From contig NC_088679.1 of assembly GCF_950023065.1 (NCBI RefSeq), positions 46,996,001-47,060,000 of the forward strand: a stretch of 64,000 bases of DNA. The letters run 5' to 3'. The translations under genes and the position numbers were made by a program. Shown piece after piece: positions 50,326-62,869 of this stretch (the stretch's first letter is position 1; every line of letters begins with the position of its first letter). Under the pieces are notes generated by a model. It did no database searches, was not told where the DNA came from, and saw only the letters and a program-made list of their open reading frames with translations. The stretch comes from Planococcus citri (taxonomy: Eukaryota > Arthropoda > Insecta > Hemiptera > Pseudococcidae).

Positions 50326-52439
50326 GTGAGTCGGAATATTCGTTTTAATGGATTTACCTACTGTACTTACTTACAGACATTTCGTACGTATTATCGAATT
50401 TCAATTTTTTTCCCGTTAAAATGGAACAAAATGTTTCCATTAAAGTAAATTACATGCATAAAATAAAGCTTTTGAAAATTCAAGAATTACCTATTGAATG
50501 GAATAACTCGCGTGATATTTTTATATTTTGTACTTCATTTTCAAATAATTTTAAAACCTACCTAAAAAATATTTTTTTTTTTAAGATACGGGGCGAATAA
50601 ATTCCAAATGGAAAATTTTATTTTGGGAAGAATTTTTTTCTGAAATTAATGTTTTTTAAGATTATCCAACATTTACATAATTTTGTGAAAATTTTTATAA
50701 ATAATTTGGGAGTGAAACTTTGCAGCAAGTTTGAGGTAATAATATGATCGTTAGGTAGATAAGCTAGTTTTTTAAAAAAATGCACGTATCGTATTCGTCG
50801 AGGTAAAATAATACGCTTAATACATTATAGCTACCTACCTAATATCTATAAAAAAGAAAAAATTATAAAAAAATCTCGATACAAACGAAGGTAGAATCGA
50901 GAGACAATGTACGAATATATTAGGTATATTATAAGGTTTATCGTAACATCGTTATCAAGGATAACGTTATATCGATTTTATAAACATATTTGATGTTTCT
51001 TTCAAAATTAAATTGATGAAATTCGCGAGTGTATTTTTAGAGAGCGTCAATCACGTGGTGAAATTTTGTCATAGAAAAAAAAGCAAGCTAGCATTTTTAA
51101 ACACGTACTCGAGCAGTTCGAGTACGTACTTTTCTAACAACTTGGAATCATGCATGTGGTGCGAGTTATCTTTGGTCTTAAAGTCATCTGAATAAATGTC
51201 ACCGAACTACCAAGATTACACAAAGATACGGTCAAGTATCGAAGGTTATCATCGTTAGAAGCGAGTTACGGGTAATTCGAGCATCTAATTTATCGGTTTA
51301 TCAAAATAATTCAACTTGTACAAAAATTGTAACGAGGTCTCGAGTAAATTACAACGAAAAATTAATCTCAAGGTTACGTCGATCCGTAAAGAAATCAGTT
51401 GAAATCATATTCTGGATGAAACAAAGGGAAAAACAAATATTTTGCACAGTTTATGAATTATTAAAAGTATGCAGCAGGTAGTCAGGCACTAGGTAGGTCA
51501 GGCAGGTTTGTAAATGTGCGTTGTGCGCTGCACTAGGTTCATTGAACAGATACTTACAGCTTCATTTATTCAACAGTCATCATGCTACATAGATATAACT
51601 TCCTTCTTGTATGATTGAATTTTCAAAATTAAATTCTGATAACATAACGCGGCGACTTGCGAAATGAAGGTGGTTTTATTTCGATCATACCTATACCTAA
51701 TATCATTCGTAGAATTTGTTTGCAACACAGGAAATCTCAGCAGGTATAATGCAATTTATTCATTAATGATTCTTATATAGGGTTATGCATTCGGCCTACC
51801 AATAACAGGATACGTTTTCCATAATAAACTATTGGATAAATTTAGAATTTCGATACGAAGATTGCTTGCCGTATGGTTACGTATACTTTTATGTTAGGGA
51901 TCAACTGCAGCGTTCTAAGCTGGAAAATTATACTACAGATAATCTCCATAAAGTCGGACAATTTATGCAAAATTTGTCCATAAAATGGAATTTGGATTGT
52001 TTTATTGCGAAATTCTTAGTATAATAAACATTGTGTTGATCAACGAATTGAATTCCATTTAACGCCGAGAAGAGATGAAAAAAGACACCTTTTCAACAAA
52101 TGAAAATTACTTCGATTTTAGCACAAATGCTAATTTATATATGTATTAGGTACTTACTCGTACTTATAGACCTAAAGAAGCGTAGCTCGATAGTTGACAC
52201 ACATTTTTAAACTTGAAGTGATGAATGAGAAAAAAAAATAAAAGTAGTTGATTTTTCTGATCGTGTCAGTTTTGAAATCGCCTTTATTTTTGAAAGCGAT
52301 TTTTACACTGATAAAGTGAGGATGGAATTTTTTTGGGTGTGATTTATCGGTAATCGGCATGACAGAAATAGGTGTTTTCACGATGAAAAATGGACATTTT
52401 AACGACAAAAAAAGAAGATCACTTTAACCAGCGAATTTT

Positions 52440-53040
52440 TAAACGCATTTTTAGGCAGTTTTAACAAAAAGTAAGATTTTTTGACACTTATTTTAGCAAA
52501 AAAAAAACCGAGATTTTTTGATAGTTTCGATGAAAAGCAATATCTTTTTGGTGGTTTTGACCAAAAAAGCGAAACTTGTTTTCAATTTTACCCCCCAAAA
52601 AAAAGTGGAACTTTTCATCAATTTTTAACGATTTGGGCTAGTTTTTTTTTGGAATTTCACAAAAAACCATGAAAGGAATTTTCTCAAAAAATGGAAAACT
52701 TGGTCATTTTTTGGAAAAAAAGCACAATTTTTGGCAGTTGATAAGCAAGATTAATTTAATAATTTTGAAAAAAAGAAGAATTTTTGAAAATTTTTGAAAA
52801 TTTTGACCAAATAAAAGAAAACGTTTTCACAATTTTAGCAACTAAAAAAAAACTACAAATTTTTCACCATTTTTAGTAATTTCTGCCAGAAATCAAACTT
52901 TTTAGGAAAGCAAAACTTTTTCTAATTCAACATTCACCTAAGAGAACATTTGAGCCAACGAATTTTTAAACTTTCAGACCGAAACTAATAGTGTGCTGCA
53001 AGTATTAAGAAGGAGTTTTTTTTTAAAAAAATAAAGGACT
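52440..53040. repeat. Degenerate low-complexity tandem-like repeat
   Basis: Loosely periodic (about 40-50 bp) repetition of A-run/T-run modules of the form 'AAAAAG..GAACTTTT..ATTTTTGGCA..' is visible. Individual copies are too diverged to define a unit. ORFs here are low complexity. Confidence 0.4.
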
Positions 53041-53589
53041 TTTCATTCGTAAAATTTATGTTTATTTTTATTTTTAAAAATTTTATTACAAAATGAGTTA
53101 TTTTTCGGGAAAACATTTTCTGACAGGGAATCATTTATTTTTCTGGGCAATAATTTTTTTGGCGGTCAAAATTTTATTTGGACGTGGATTACATTTCTTT
53201 CGTCGTGATATGAAATCAAATTTCTCGTTCGTATTATCTGAATTGTCGGTCTGAACCGTCGTTAATAATTGACGTTGAAATACCCTATTTTGTCGTTCGA
53301 ATTTCTTGTCGTTCAAATCACTTTTTCTGTCGTGCCAATCAAGCAGTCCGGTCGGACTGCCCCGCCAAGCAAGAAAAAAAACGAACACAAAAAAAAACAA
53401 AACGATAATACCAAACGTGATGACAGTCCGGCCACTTACTGCTTATATTCCCTGAACAACTAAGCGTATTTTCGATGATGAATTTCTCGCGAATAAAAAC
53501 ACGCACGAATCTGATTTTTTGATATGTTGTTGGCATCAACGAGAGCTTTAATTTGGTATGCTTACAAACTTTCTACGGTAAAAAATGAT

Positions 53590-54640
53590 GTAGATTGGAA
53601 TACCCAAAGTTGGCATTTTGGGGTAATTTTTGAAATCACTAATCTTCGTGTTAAGAGAAAACTACTGAACCAATTCAAGTCAAATTTCGTACACTGGTGT
53701 AAATTAATGAGTTATTTTTAGATACAACGTCAGTTTTGAAAAAAAAATTATTTTTGACCCCCTTTTTCTCAATTTTAAAATTTCTATCCCCCCTAAAACA
53801 CCCCCAAAATGAAAATTTTTCGCGGTACCGTAGAAAAGGGTCATCTACATTATATTCGCCATCATTGTGCAAAATTTCAAGCAAATCGGTTCATTTGGAA
53901 AGGCTGTAGCCTTGTCAACGGAAATTTAAGCATGAAATTTCGTGATGAATATTTCCATTTTTCATCCTAAACCACCCAAAAAATGAAAATTGTTAGCTGT
54001 AACATAAAAAAGGGTCATCTACATCATATTCACTATCAATGTGCAAAATCTGAACCAAATCGGTTCATTAAAAGAGGCTGTAGCCTTGTCAACGGAAATT
54101 TCAGCATGAAAATTCATGAAAATTTCCGTTGACAAGGCTACAGCTTCTCCAAATGAACCGATTTGCTTGAAATTTTGCACAGTTGTATTAAATGTGATGC
54201 AGATGACCCTTTTTTATGGTACAGCAAACAATTTTTATTTTTAGGGTGATTGAGGGTGAAAAATGGAAATATTCATGAAATTTCATGCTTAAATTTCCGT
54301 TGACAAGGCTACAGCTTCTCCAAATGAACCGATTTGCTTGAAATTTTGCAAAATGATAGCGAATATAATGTAGATGACCCTTTTCTACGGTACAACGAGA
54401 AATTTTCATTTTTGGGGGGTTTTATGGGGGAAAGCAACTTTTAAATTGTGAAAAAGGGAGTCAAAAATGATTTTTTTAAATAACAAACGTTATATTTTGA
54501 AATAATACCCTAATTTAAATCACTGTACGAAATTTGACTCACATCAGTTCGGTAGTGTTCTTCTAGTGAGAAACTTTGTGATTTAATCAACAAATTATTC
54601 TAAAATTGTTGGTGTACCCGAATTCCCATTACTAATTTAT
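53590..54640. repeat. Compound inverted repeat of about 1.05 kb with duplicated units
   Basis: The unit with GGGTCATCTACAT, AAATCGGTTCATT, GGCTGTAGCCTTGTCAACGG and AAATTTAAGCATGAAATTTC occurs twice rightward (53835-53950 and 54010-54115). It occurs twice leftward (54116-54215 and 54290-54385), around a centre near 54108. The outer flanks also pair (AATTTCGTACACTGGTGTAA at about 53683 with the near-complement ending near 54536). Ends are diverged, so limits are approximate. It is non-coding. Confidence 0.78.
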
Positions 54641-54940
54641 AATAATCTACATTATTAAAAAAAAAAAAAGTCGTGATATCAATCGAAAATACTTTTAAAA
54701 AGCAAAAATTCCGCCAACCAAAAAAAAAAAAACTTACCTATAAAAAAACAAAAAGAATTGTCAATAAAAATCTGATATTCTCAACTTCTTGGAGTATGTA
54801 CCCAAATTCGCATTAACAATTTACAATATGTACACATTTAAAAAAAAAGTCGTGATATCCATCAAAAATACTTTTAAAAAGCAAAATTACCGCCAACCAA
54901 AAAAAAAAAAAAAAACTTGCAAAAAGAATTGTCAACAAAA
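54612..54940. repeat. Two direct copies of an A-rich 170-180 bp unit
   Basis: GTCGTGATATCAATC... ACTTTTAAAAAGCAAAA... CCGCCAACC + A run + AAAAAGAATTGTCAA is found at 54671-54775. The same order recurs at 54849-54944 (GTCGTGATATCCATC ...). The preceding ACCCAAATTCGCATTA and ACCCGAATTCCCATTA segments match too. The second copy continues into the hairpin that follows. Confidence 0.65.
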
Positions 54941-55393
54941 ATCTGTTCATTAAGTAACTTTATTGAAAAAATTCATGATATCAAAACATCGCCAAGCAAT
55001 TTTCATTCAGCAGTTGTGATCAGGAATTGATATGGAATTTCAAATTAATTTGGTACACACTGAAATAAAATATCCATAAGTTTGAGAACTGAATTGAAAA
55101 ACCGGGCCAAGCGCCGGCGGAATTTATCGGTCCGGTTTTTCAATTCAGTTCTCAAACTTATGGATATTTTATTTCAGTGTGTACCAAATTAATTTGAAAT
55201 TCCATATCAATTCCTGATCACAACTGCTGAATGAAAATTGCTTGGCGATGTTTTGATATCATGAATTTTTTCAATAAAGTTACTTAATGAACAGATTTTT
55301 GTTGACAATTCTTTTTGCAAGTTTTTTTTTTTTTTTTTTTTTTTTTTTTGGTTGGCGGTAATTTTGCTTTTTAAAAGTATTTTTGATGGATAT
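54855..55393. repeat. 539-bp giant hairpin with near-perfect arms
   Basis: The left arm starts ATATCCATCAAAAATACTTT and is mirrored by AAAGTATTTTTGATGGATAT at 55393. Inner arm ends are TTGAAAAACCGG (55094-55105) and CCGGTTTTTCAA (55132-55143). The 26-bp loop (GCCAAGCGCCGGCGG...) is unusually GC-rich for this region. The arms differ mainly in the length of one A/T run (about 17 A on the left, about 30 T at 55321-55350 on the right). Confidence 0.92.
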
Positions 55394-55399
55394 ATATTC

Positions 55400-58300
55400 C
55401 TCATTATTTTTCACCAGTCGATGCGGCTTGCAATACTCCATCTAGAGTTCTAGACATATGCTTAATTCATTTTTGATAATTTTGAATCGTGTGTCAGTTT
55501 TGCCACTAAACGCTAAAATTTTTTCACGAATTCGGAGCATTTTCCAGTGTTTTCCGAAACAGAAATAGGCCTATGTTTGCTAAATATAATATTATTAGGA
55601 AGGTAGAGACCTATCTACTTTTTATTGAATTAAACTTTCTTGCTAACATACATCATCGTTATCTCTTTCCAAAAACTTTCAGCTTCAACTCTTAGTACAA
55701 AAACGTAAGGAAAACATGCATTTTCATAAAGTGCTGGGAATGTGTGCTAAGTACAGATACCTATTATACGTATTAAGCATTAGAAGATGCAATTACCGTA
55801 CGAAATCCGACCTTTTTATCGCAATAATGGTAGGTAACTGGAGTCTATGTAAATTTTATACGGTGTAATTTTTCGCTCAAGTGGCAATGTCAAAAATCAT
55901 TTTTCATATTCTTTTCGCAGTAAATATTCGTACAGTGTACACACAAGTGTAAGGTCACTGTTATGTAATCCCATATGTTGTTAATGTTTTCAGTTGAAGC
56001 GCTAAAATTTCATATTCCTATAATATACTCGTAATTTAAAAAGGTTCGAATAAGGAAACTTTCACATAAAACGTTTACAACGTAAACAGACAACAAACAT
56101 ATGTATGTACCTAATCTACACATACCCTCAAGCCAACTACTGTACACAGCACCACATCCGAAAGTTTTATAATCTTAATACACCAAAATACGAGTACATA
56201 AAAACATGATTTCGATGATGTAGGCTACCTAGGTTGTACTTTCAAAGCAAATGTTTCTGTAGTGCAAAGTGAATAGTTTTATAAATTTACACCGATTTTA
56301 TGTTCTTTTTTTATTACTTATTTACTTATAAAGACACGCATTTTACTTAAAAATAGGTTGGTTGGGTAGGTAGGTACTAGGTAGGTGGGTGTAAATTAAT
56401 ACAATAAATGTCATTCTGCTTCATCCCCCCTCCAAAAAAAAAGAGATGCCAATCGTTTTTTTTAAAACCATCGTATACGTCGATTACGTAGCGATGACAT
56501 GTTTTATGCAGATTACCTAAATGTCCTAAATAGGCAGGCACATCACTTTATATGAAAAAAAGTAATAACTAGTAATGACAAAATAACCTAATGTGGAGAA
56601 TTTGCCAATATTATGAACAATTCGACGTGATTTTTTTTTTCAACCCTGGTTGAATAGGACTTTTGAAATATAAAAGCAATGATTGCAAAAAAAAAAAAAA
56701 AAAAAAAAACAGGAAACGTTTCCGAACGGAACAAAGGTGGAAATGTACATCGGAAACAGCAAGTAGGTATTCGGTTAGTTACGCTAATGACATGTATTTT
56801 AAAATGAAGAATTTCCATAATAAAAAAGCGTCCAACGATAAACAATTAACAAATAAATTTCACAATATAGTACACGAGTGAAGTTACTACATGTATAATT
56901 TTACCCTTTTTTTTAAACGCAAGGCATGAGTAATTTTACGTCTGTGAAGAATGATATTCTCGAAGGTACGCAATAATTATAATACGTACAATCAAGTACC
57001 TATCTATCAAATATCCGAAAAGAGGAATACCCGATGCAGCCTATGGCATAAATGCGTGTTTACTGAGAAGTAGATAAATAACATTCAACAGTTTATCCAT
57101 TTCACCGGAAAGCAATCTAGAGAGAAATTATCAAATTAATTGCCGTTATATGAAGTCACTAGATCATTTTACCAATATGATGTAATGTTTACGCGATATA
57201 CCGTTACCCCTGTAGGGCCAAGTTATACCGGTTTCCTAACGCGTGTGTATTGGCGATGAGCTTCGGCCCAATAATTTTGATTTTTTTCTCGGTACCGATC
57301 GATGATTTTTTTAACAACTCAATCGATTCGTCGAAATTGAAATTATGTCATATAAATAAGTACCTACATTAGAACGTAGTAATTGATATAAAAGCTTCGT
57401 TATTAAATATTTCAAAATCATAGAGTTCTGCGAATATACCTACGAATGATTCAGGCGTGATCATTTTGTACAATATAATCAGATTAAGTTTATGTCTCTA
57501 AATAGGTATCTACTTTCTTGATATTTTCACTTTCTATACACTTGCACATAGATATAAGCTATGTTTACAGCAGAGTTGGTACATTTAAGTATGTAATTCT
57601 TTCCGATCGAGTTCCTTGATATACTTTTTTTTTCGTATATTCCATTTACATATTAATCATTCCAATTAGTAACCGGTTAGAATTTTCGTAGTAATTTTAA
57701 CGCTAGGTACCGTCATAACACATTGTCGGTTTTAAAGAAAGTAACCATTGGGTATATATTTCCTCCATTTCATCTGACGCCATGTTGCATAACCGTAGCC
57801 GAGAAACCAGATTATTGTTTGTTGAGGTCTGAGGATGATGACGGCACAGGGATTTTATACGATGGATGAGTCCGATCTCAAAACATGAACTAGGGGATAT
57901 CCCAGCCTATAAAATTTTATTGAAGTGAACCGAGAGCCGATAAGAATTGAAAGAGTATTGAAAAATACATGTAGGCACCATACAATGTCTGGTAAAATTG
58001 CAAAATGGGTTCTATTTTTCATAAACAATTCAAATTTAATCAAATTGAGATAGAAAAATTGAATCTGGTCTAGACACTACTTTTAGATCGCCCAAATCAA
58101 CTGATGATGGTTTCGAAGTGTTCTGATACCTTTAGAGAATTTTCATATTATGGTCTGCAGGATATCTTTTCACTTTGGGGTCCAAAATTTTGGAAAAATT
58201 GCTCGAAAATGGAGGGGAAAAGCGATTAGGTAGCTGTAACTTCGGGGATCATATTTCATCGTCATAAGTCGAGTTTCCTGGAGTTCGGGCGTGATTTCGA

Positions 58301-59675
58301 GTCTACACATCTGAAAAAGTATTTTAAAAAAATTACATAATTTCGCCATTTTAAATACACAGATTCAAAATCGCGCCAAAACTCCAAGAGAGCAAACTTG
58401 TGACTAGAACATGCGATTCCCAAAGTTGTAGTTGCCTAATCACTATTTTTTGACCATTTTCGGACTCTTTTTCAAAAAATATTGGTCTAAACAATGCCAT
58501 ATTATAGGACTACTAGATTCACAAAAAAATTTGTAGTTGCTTAATCGCAAAACTACGGAATCCACAGAGGTTCAAAGGTCTCAAAATGTTGATTTTTAGC
58601 CAATTACGACAAAAAAATATGTAAAAATTTGAGCCAGAAACATTAAAATAGTAAACTCAAAGTGAAGGTCAAAAGTAAATTCGGTAAAACTCCGCCGATT
58701 TTTTTTTTGGCAATCCACTCAATTACCATCAACATCATAGAGATTTTTTTTTCAATTCAACAAATTTGCATTTGGGTCATTCCACGTCAATTGGACCAAG
58801 AAGTGGTAGAGGGGTCGGCGATTTTTTTGAAATTTTTCCTGTGGAAAGACCATCCGAAGGAGTGACCAATGGCGCAAATCGCAGCCCTCCAGCCCATTTT
58901 TAAAGGCAGCCAGGGGGTGTCAAAGTTTTCAGTGAACCTAAAATATCATCCATTTCAACTCGATAACCGCGATATCTACCACGATGGAACATTTTCCCAT
59001 AGTTAAGGGTTTTGAAAGGCTTTTTGGTGATATCATAAAAATCAGTGTTGCCACTTTTTTTCGTACAAAAAATTAGCTCAAAAAGTTTTGAAACGTAGTT
59101 TTCATATGGTTCCGACTCTCAAAAATTCTGGAAAAAATATATTATGGACAACTTTTCATGCTGAACAACATATTAAAAAATTGGAATGGTAACATGTTGC
59201 AAAGTTGGTTTAAAAAAATTTAAAGTTTGCGAAAAAAGTGATTTCTTGATTTAAAACATGAAAAAAAGTTTTGATAGGTGAAGTTGACCCATGACCCCTA
59301 TTTTTACGTATCTGTTGAAAAAGTTGAAAACCCCCTTTCACTCGATGAAATGAACTCCTCACAAGAAAATCAAAATTCGAAAAGATTAAAATGAACGATT
59401 TTTCATTTTTTTGTTGTGAGTGTAATTTTTATCAACTTTTTCATGAAATACGTTAGAAAGAGGTCAAAATAAGACAACAACAGTTCTTAATAAATTTAAA
59501 CTTTTTTTGATGTTTAAAATTGAAAATTAAATTTTTTCGAATTTTGATTTTTTTGTGAGGAGTTTATTTCATTAAGTGAAAAAAAAAACATTCGCTGAGA
59601 TGAGTAAAAAAAATATCTAACAAAACTGTAATACTCATAAAAACAGCACCGAAATGATGCACACAATTTTTTGTG
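55400..59675. other. AT-rich intergenic DNA (or intron of the UGT gene), no exon supported
   Basis: It contains A/T homopolymers (A run about 56688-56709), TAGGTAGGTA words (about 56365) and non-coding short ORFs. From 58640 to 59680 it is A/T-run-rich and reminiscent of old repeats, but I could not pair its ends. If the UGT leader exon is at 50323, this is intronic. Confidence 0.4.
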
Positions 59676-59680
59676 AACTT

Positions 59681-59920
59681 CAATTAAAAATTTACGTAAA
59701 AATGGTTCGTGAAATTGAGAAAAAAATTAGTAGGCAGGTATTGGTAACACTGAAAAATAGCTGAAAAATTAGGTACTCAGATGTTTTCTTGAAAGTTCAT
59801 TTTCAATTAAAAATTTACGTAAAAATGGATCGTGAAATTGAGAAAAAAATTAGTAGGTATTGGTAACACTGAAAAATAGCTGAAAAATTAGGTACTCGGA
59901 TGTTTTCTTGAAAGTTCATG
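59681..59920. repeat. Two tandem copies of a ~123-bp unit
   Basis: CAATTAAAAATTTACGTAAA starts copies at 59681 and 59804. Each runs through TCGTGAAATTGAGAAAAAAA, TTGGTAACACTGAAAAATAG and GGTACTC(A/G)GATGTTTTC to GAAAGTTCAT. The second copy lacks 4 bases (TAGGCAGGTATT versus TAGGTATT). It is a recent tandem duplication with no coding function. Confidence 0.85.
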
Positions 59921-60159
59921 AAAGCATTATTTCGTCAGTTAAAAATGTTCTGAAATTAAAGTGTATAGGGATATGTTGGGACAGGTTTTTTCACAATAAA
60001 TTTCAACTTTTACCACCTGGTACTCCCTTGCAAACGAACCAATATGGTTCAAATTTTTTCTGTAGGATATGTTTCCTCAAGGGTTCTTTCCTAACGCGTT
60101 GTAAAATTTTGAACACAATTGTCAAAATGGCGTTTTCTCCTGAATTATTAGGTAAGTAA

Positions 60160-61269
60160 CTATGAGTACAAATTTTCTAACCACCGTATCTTTTTGATTT
60201 TGAATTCCAACTAAATACGTCAGAGTTCCTACCTAGTACCTACCTAGTTCATTTCTTCTTGATTTTCCCATTCATGGTACTACAAAGGCACCGAAGGAAA
60301 GTTATAGGTATGATTTTTACATTGGCATACGAATAGGGGTATAACAAACACGGAGATAGCAAAAAGCATTTGCACAAAAAGCTAAGCGAAGTGTTCAGAC
60401 CGACGATTTATTTTTCAACTCGCCAAAGTTAGTATTTTAAAGGCACCGCTTAGACGTAGGAAATTTCCATTTCGTTTCTAGCCACTTCTGATAATCCTTT
60501 TCCTCACCATTCGGATCGATTCTTTTTTGCGATATCATCAGGTAGGTAGGTAGGTTCTTGTATTTTCTCTGCGGTCGTTAGTTATGGGTATTTCGGGTTT
60601 CTTTTTACCAACAAGTTGATAATTTGTAAGGCAACAACTCGGGTTCTGTTTACTTTTACTCGAGGGACCGGACCATCTAAAAAGTGTACACAACGACTCA
60701 AATTTTTCAACAAGATCGCACAAATGCAAGCATAAAAATGAGAGCAGACGCGAAGAAAAGTATCAGATTGAGAAATTTGAGGTAAATAGCTCAGAATTAA
60801 AACGTTAATGGTTGGAAAAGAAACAACGACGAGAATCTTGAACTGACACGACGAATACTTTAAACGAGTTTAAAAATGGACAATCCGACACCTCTACTTT
60901 CATTTTATTTCTTTTTTTCTTCAAAAAACGGAACTTTTATCGTAGAGATAACTTTTTCAGCGATTTTTTCGGCTACGTTTCTTAGAGATAGAATTAAAAA
61001 TAGATAGCTCGCCAAGTAAAAATCATTTTTTGCGTAAATGGGCATCTTTTGTTTCAAAAAAGGCTTAATGTGCTATTAAGAGATAAGCGTACACCTCACA
61101 ACCTTCAAAACTGTATCATCCGATTCAAGTTTTAGTAATATTTATCAAATTTATTTCCAAGAGCAAAACTGTATAAAAGAATAAGCACTTCTACCATTCA
61201 GCTTTTAGATGAACAAAAACGAGCCAAAATATACGTAACCTTTCGAAATCTCGTAGGTAGGTATACATA
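60160..61269. other. AT-rich DNA, no gene supported
   Basis: A (GTAG)n stretch at 60541-60553 and no recognisable exon. Confidence 0.4.
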
Positions 61270-61480
61270 CAGGGTGCCCAGAAATATCGAGTACCCCTAA
61301 AAAAGTTTTCTACTAAAATACTTTGGTTGGTCACAGTGAATGATAATAATGATAGCACATGATTGGTTGTTGGACTGGAGAGATAACATTCCACTAATCA
61401 TATGCATCTATTTCACGTTGCCAACCTATATTTTTACTGAAAAACTTTCTTAGGGGTACTCGATATTTCTGGGCACCCTG
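61270..61480. mobile_element. 211-bp MITE, Tc1/mariner type
   Basis: CAGGGTGCCCAGAAATATCG at the left is exactly mirrored at the right (CGATATTTCTGGGCACCCTG), and pairing continues through AGTACCCCTAA(A)AAAGTTTT for about 40 bp. Both ends are flanked by TA (61268-61269, 61481-61482), the Tc1/mariner-type target duplication. It encodes nothing; the minus ORF across it is a shadow. Confidence 0.9.
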
Positions 61481-62542
61481 TATCTTTTCGCATTGTACAC
61501 GAATTCAAAATTCAACTGACTTGCCATCTTATGCATAAAAAAACAAATGGTTCAACGTTCAAATACGAGACATGTTCACTAGAATTTTAAATAGCGCATT
61601 ACTACACACAGCTAAACCTGGAAATTCTTTTGTGCATCGGTTTTTACAATAATAATAGCGACATTCTGCTGTCTTTACAATATGATATTATAAGAGTAGG
61701 CGACATGCGTAACCTTCCATCAATCTTACGTGAAGTATCAATTATGCACATAATTCATTTTCCAATAGCACATACAACGTATCCATAACTGTAAATTCAG
61801 GCCCAAAAAATCAGGTCATTCTGTAACAAAATATAGCTTAATGACTCGATCTTCGTTCGGGAATTTTCAATAACATAAAGACGTGTTGAATAACCTTACG
61901 AAGCGGGATTTTTGAAAACCTTCATTCAATGAACAGCGAGGAAAAAATACGGACGAACTTATCGAAAATTTAAAAGTTCGAAGAGTAATTAAACGTTCTT
62001 TTCAATTACCTACCTAGTAAAAAAAAAACCTAAATAAAGCATGGAAAGCTAATATTATCATTTAATTCGTATTGGTTAAATATTCTATTCGTATTTAATT
62101 ACATTATAGTAAACACAGTCTTTTATACAATAATTATAGAGTTCAAAGAAGAAAAAAAAGTATTTTAATTAAACTTTTGAAACAATTGCCATAGATCTTT
62201 GCAAAGAATTAATTCCCAATATACTGCCGTTTCAACAATTTTAACTTTCGTGGAATTTATTTACATAGGTACAGTAACTGTAGAGAATTAAATAAAATAG
62301 CGCGAATTTATCCTATGTTTACATACGAGAGACAGTCTTGAGAGTTTTCACTTTTTATAACCTTCTTTAAAGTGAACGCAACCTTGAACTTGACTTCCCT
62401 TTCACCATAGTAAGACTTACACAGTAGGCTAGTACCTATTTATTGAATCATGACAATTTATACAGAAAAGGAAATTTATTACAACGAACCTAAGTTGTTG
62501 CGGTTGTTAATATTATTGTTTATTTGTGTGCATTTTTTTCAG

Positions 62543-62869
62543 GTATTTCTGAGGAGAGAATTTTTCCTGTTACTTATTTCGTACGTTTACTTGGTTCAGA
62601 GTTCGAAAATATTAATGATCACGTTAGCTGGGACTAAAAGCCATAAAATTCCATTTTTAGAACTAGCAAAAGGATTGGTGGAACGTAAACACAACGTAAC
62701 CTTTATCAACGCGTTCCCAACGGAGTCGCAGAATTCTTTAATAGAAGAGATAAATCCCACAAACTTAGTGTTGTACATAAGAAATTTTACCAACTGGGAC
62801 TTGCTTGGACCGAAACTGAAAGGAGAATTGCCAGTTCCTATTATTGACATTTTTAAATTCGGGTATCAG
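62543..62869 (+). CDS. UDP-glycosyltransferase (UGT), first large exon; gene continues beyond window
   Basis: The exon translates to VFLRREFFLLLISYVYLVQS (a hydrophobic signal segment), followed by SKILMITLAGTKSHKIPFLE and LAKGLVERKHNVTFINAFP. This is the opening beta-alpha unit of the N-terminal acceptor-binding domain of insect UGTs (family pattern G.K.SH..P...LA..L..R.H.VT..). Insect UGTs are ER-lumenal enzymes of about 500-530 residues that attach sugar to lipophilic compounds. Only about 110 residues are here; the UDP-sugar-binding signature and the C-terminal membrane anchor lie to the right. The donor CAG|GTAAGA is at 62870. The 5' limit is uncertain. A strong acceptor (CATTTTTTTCAG) at 62542 suggests splicing from an upstream leader exon. 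Otherwise the frame stays open to an ATG at 62450, adding MTIYTEKEIYYNEPKLLRLL and a second hydrophobic stretch. Two possible N-glycosylation sites are NVT and NFT. Confidence 0.87.

Noticed and set aside
55827..55829. Alternative ATG|GTAGGT leader for the UGT
   Set aside because: Phase fits, but the donor is weaker than at 50326. Kept only as an alternative to test.
60127..60151. ATGGCGTTTTCTCC...TTAG|GTAAGT as a first exon (good start context, strong donor)
   Set aside because: It leaves a phase-1 intron that does not fit the phase-0 UGT exon, and no other downstream exon was found to join it.
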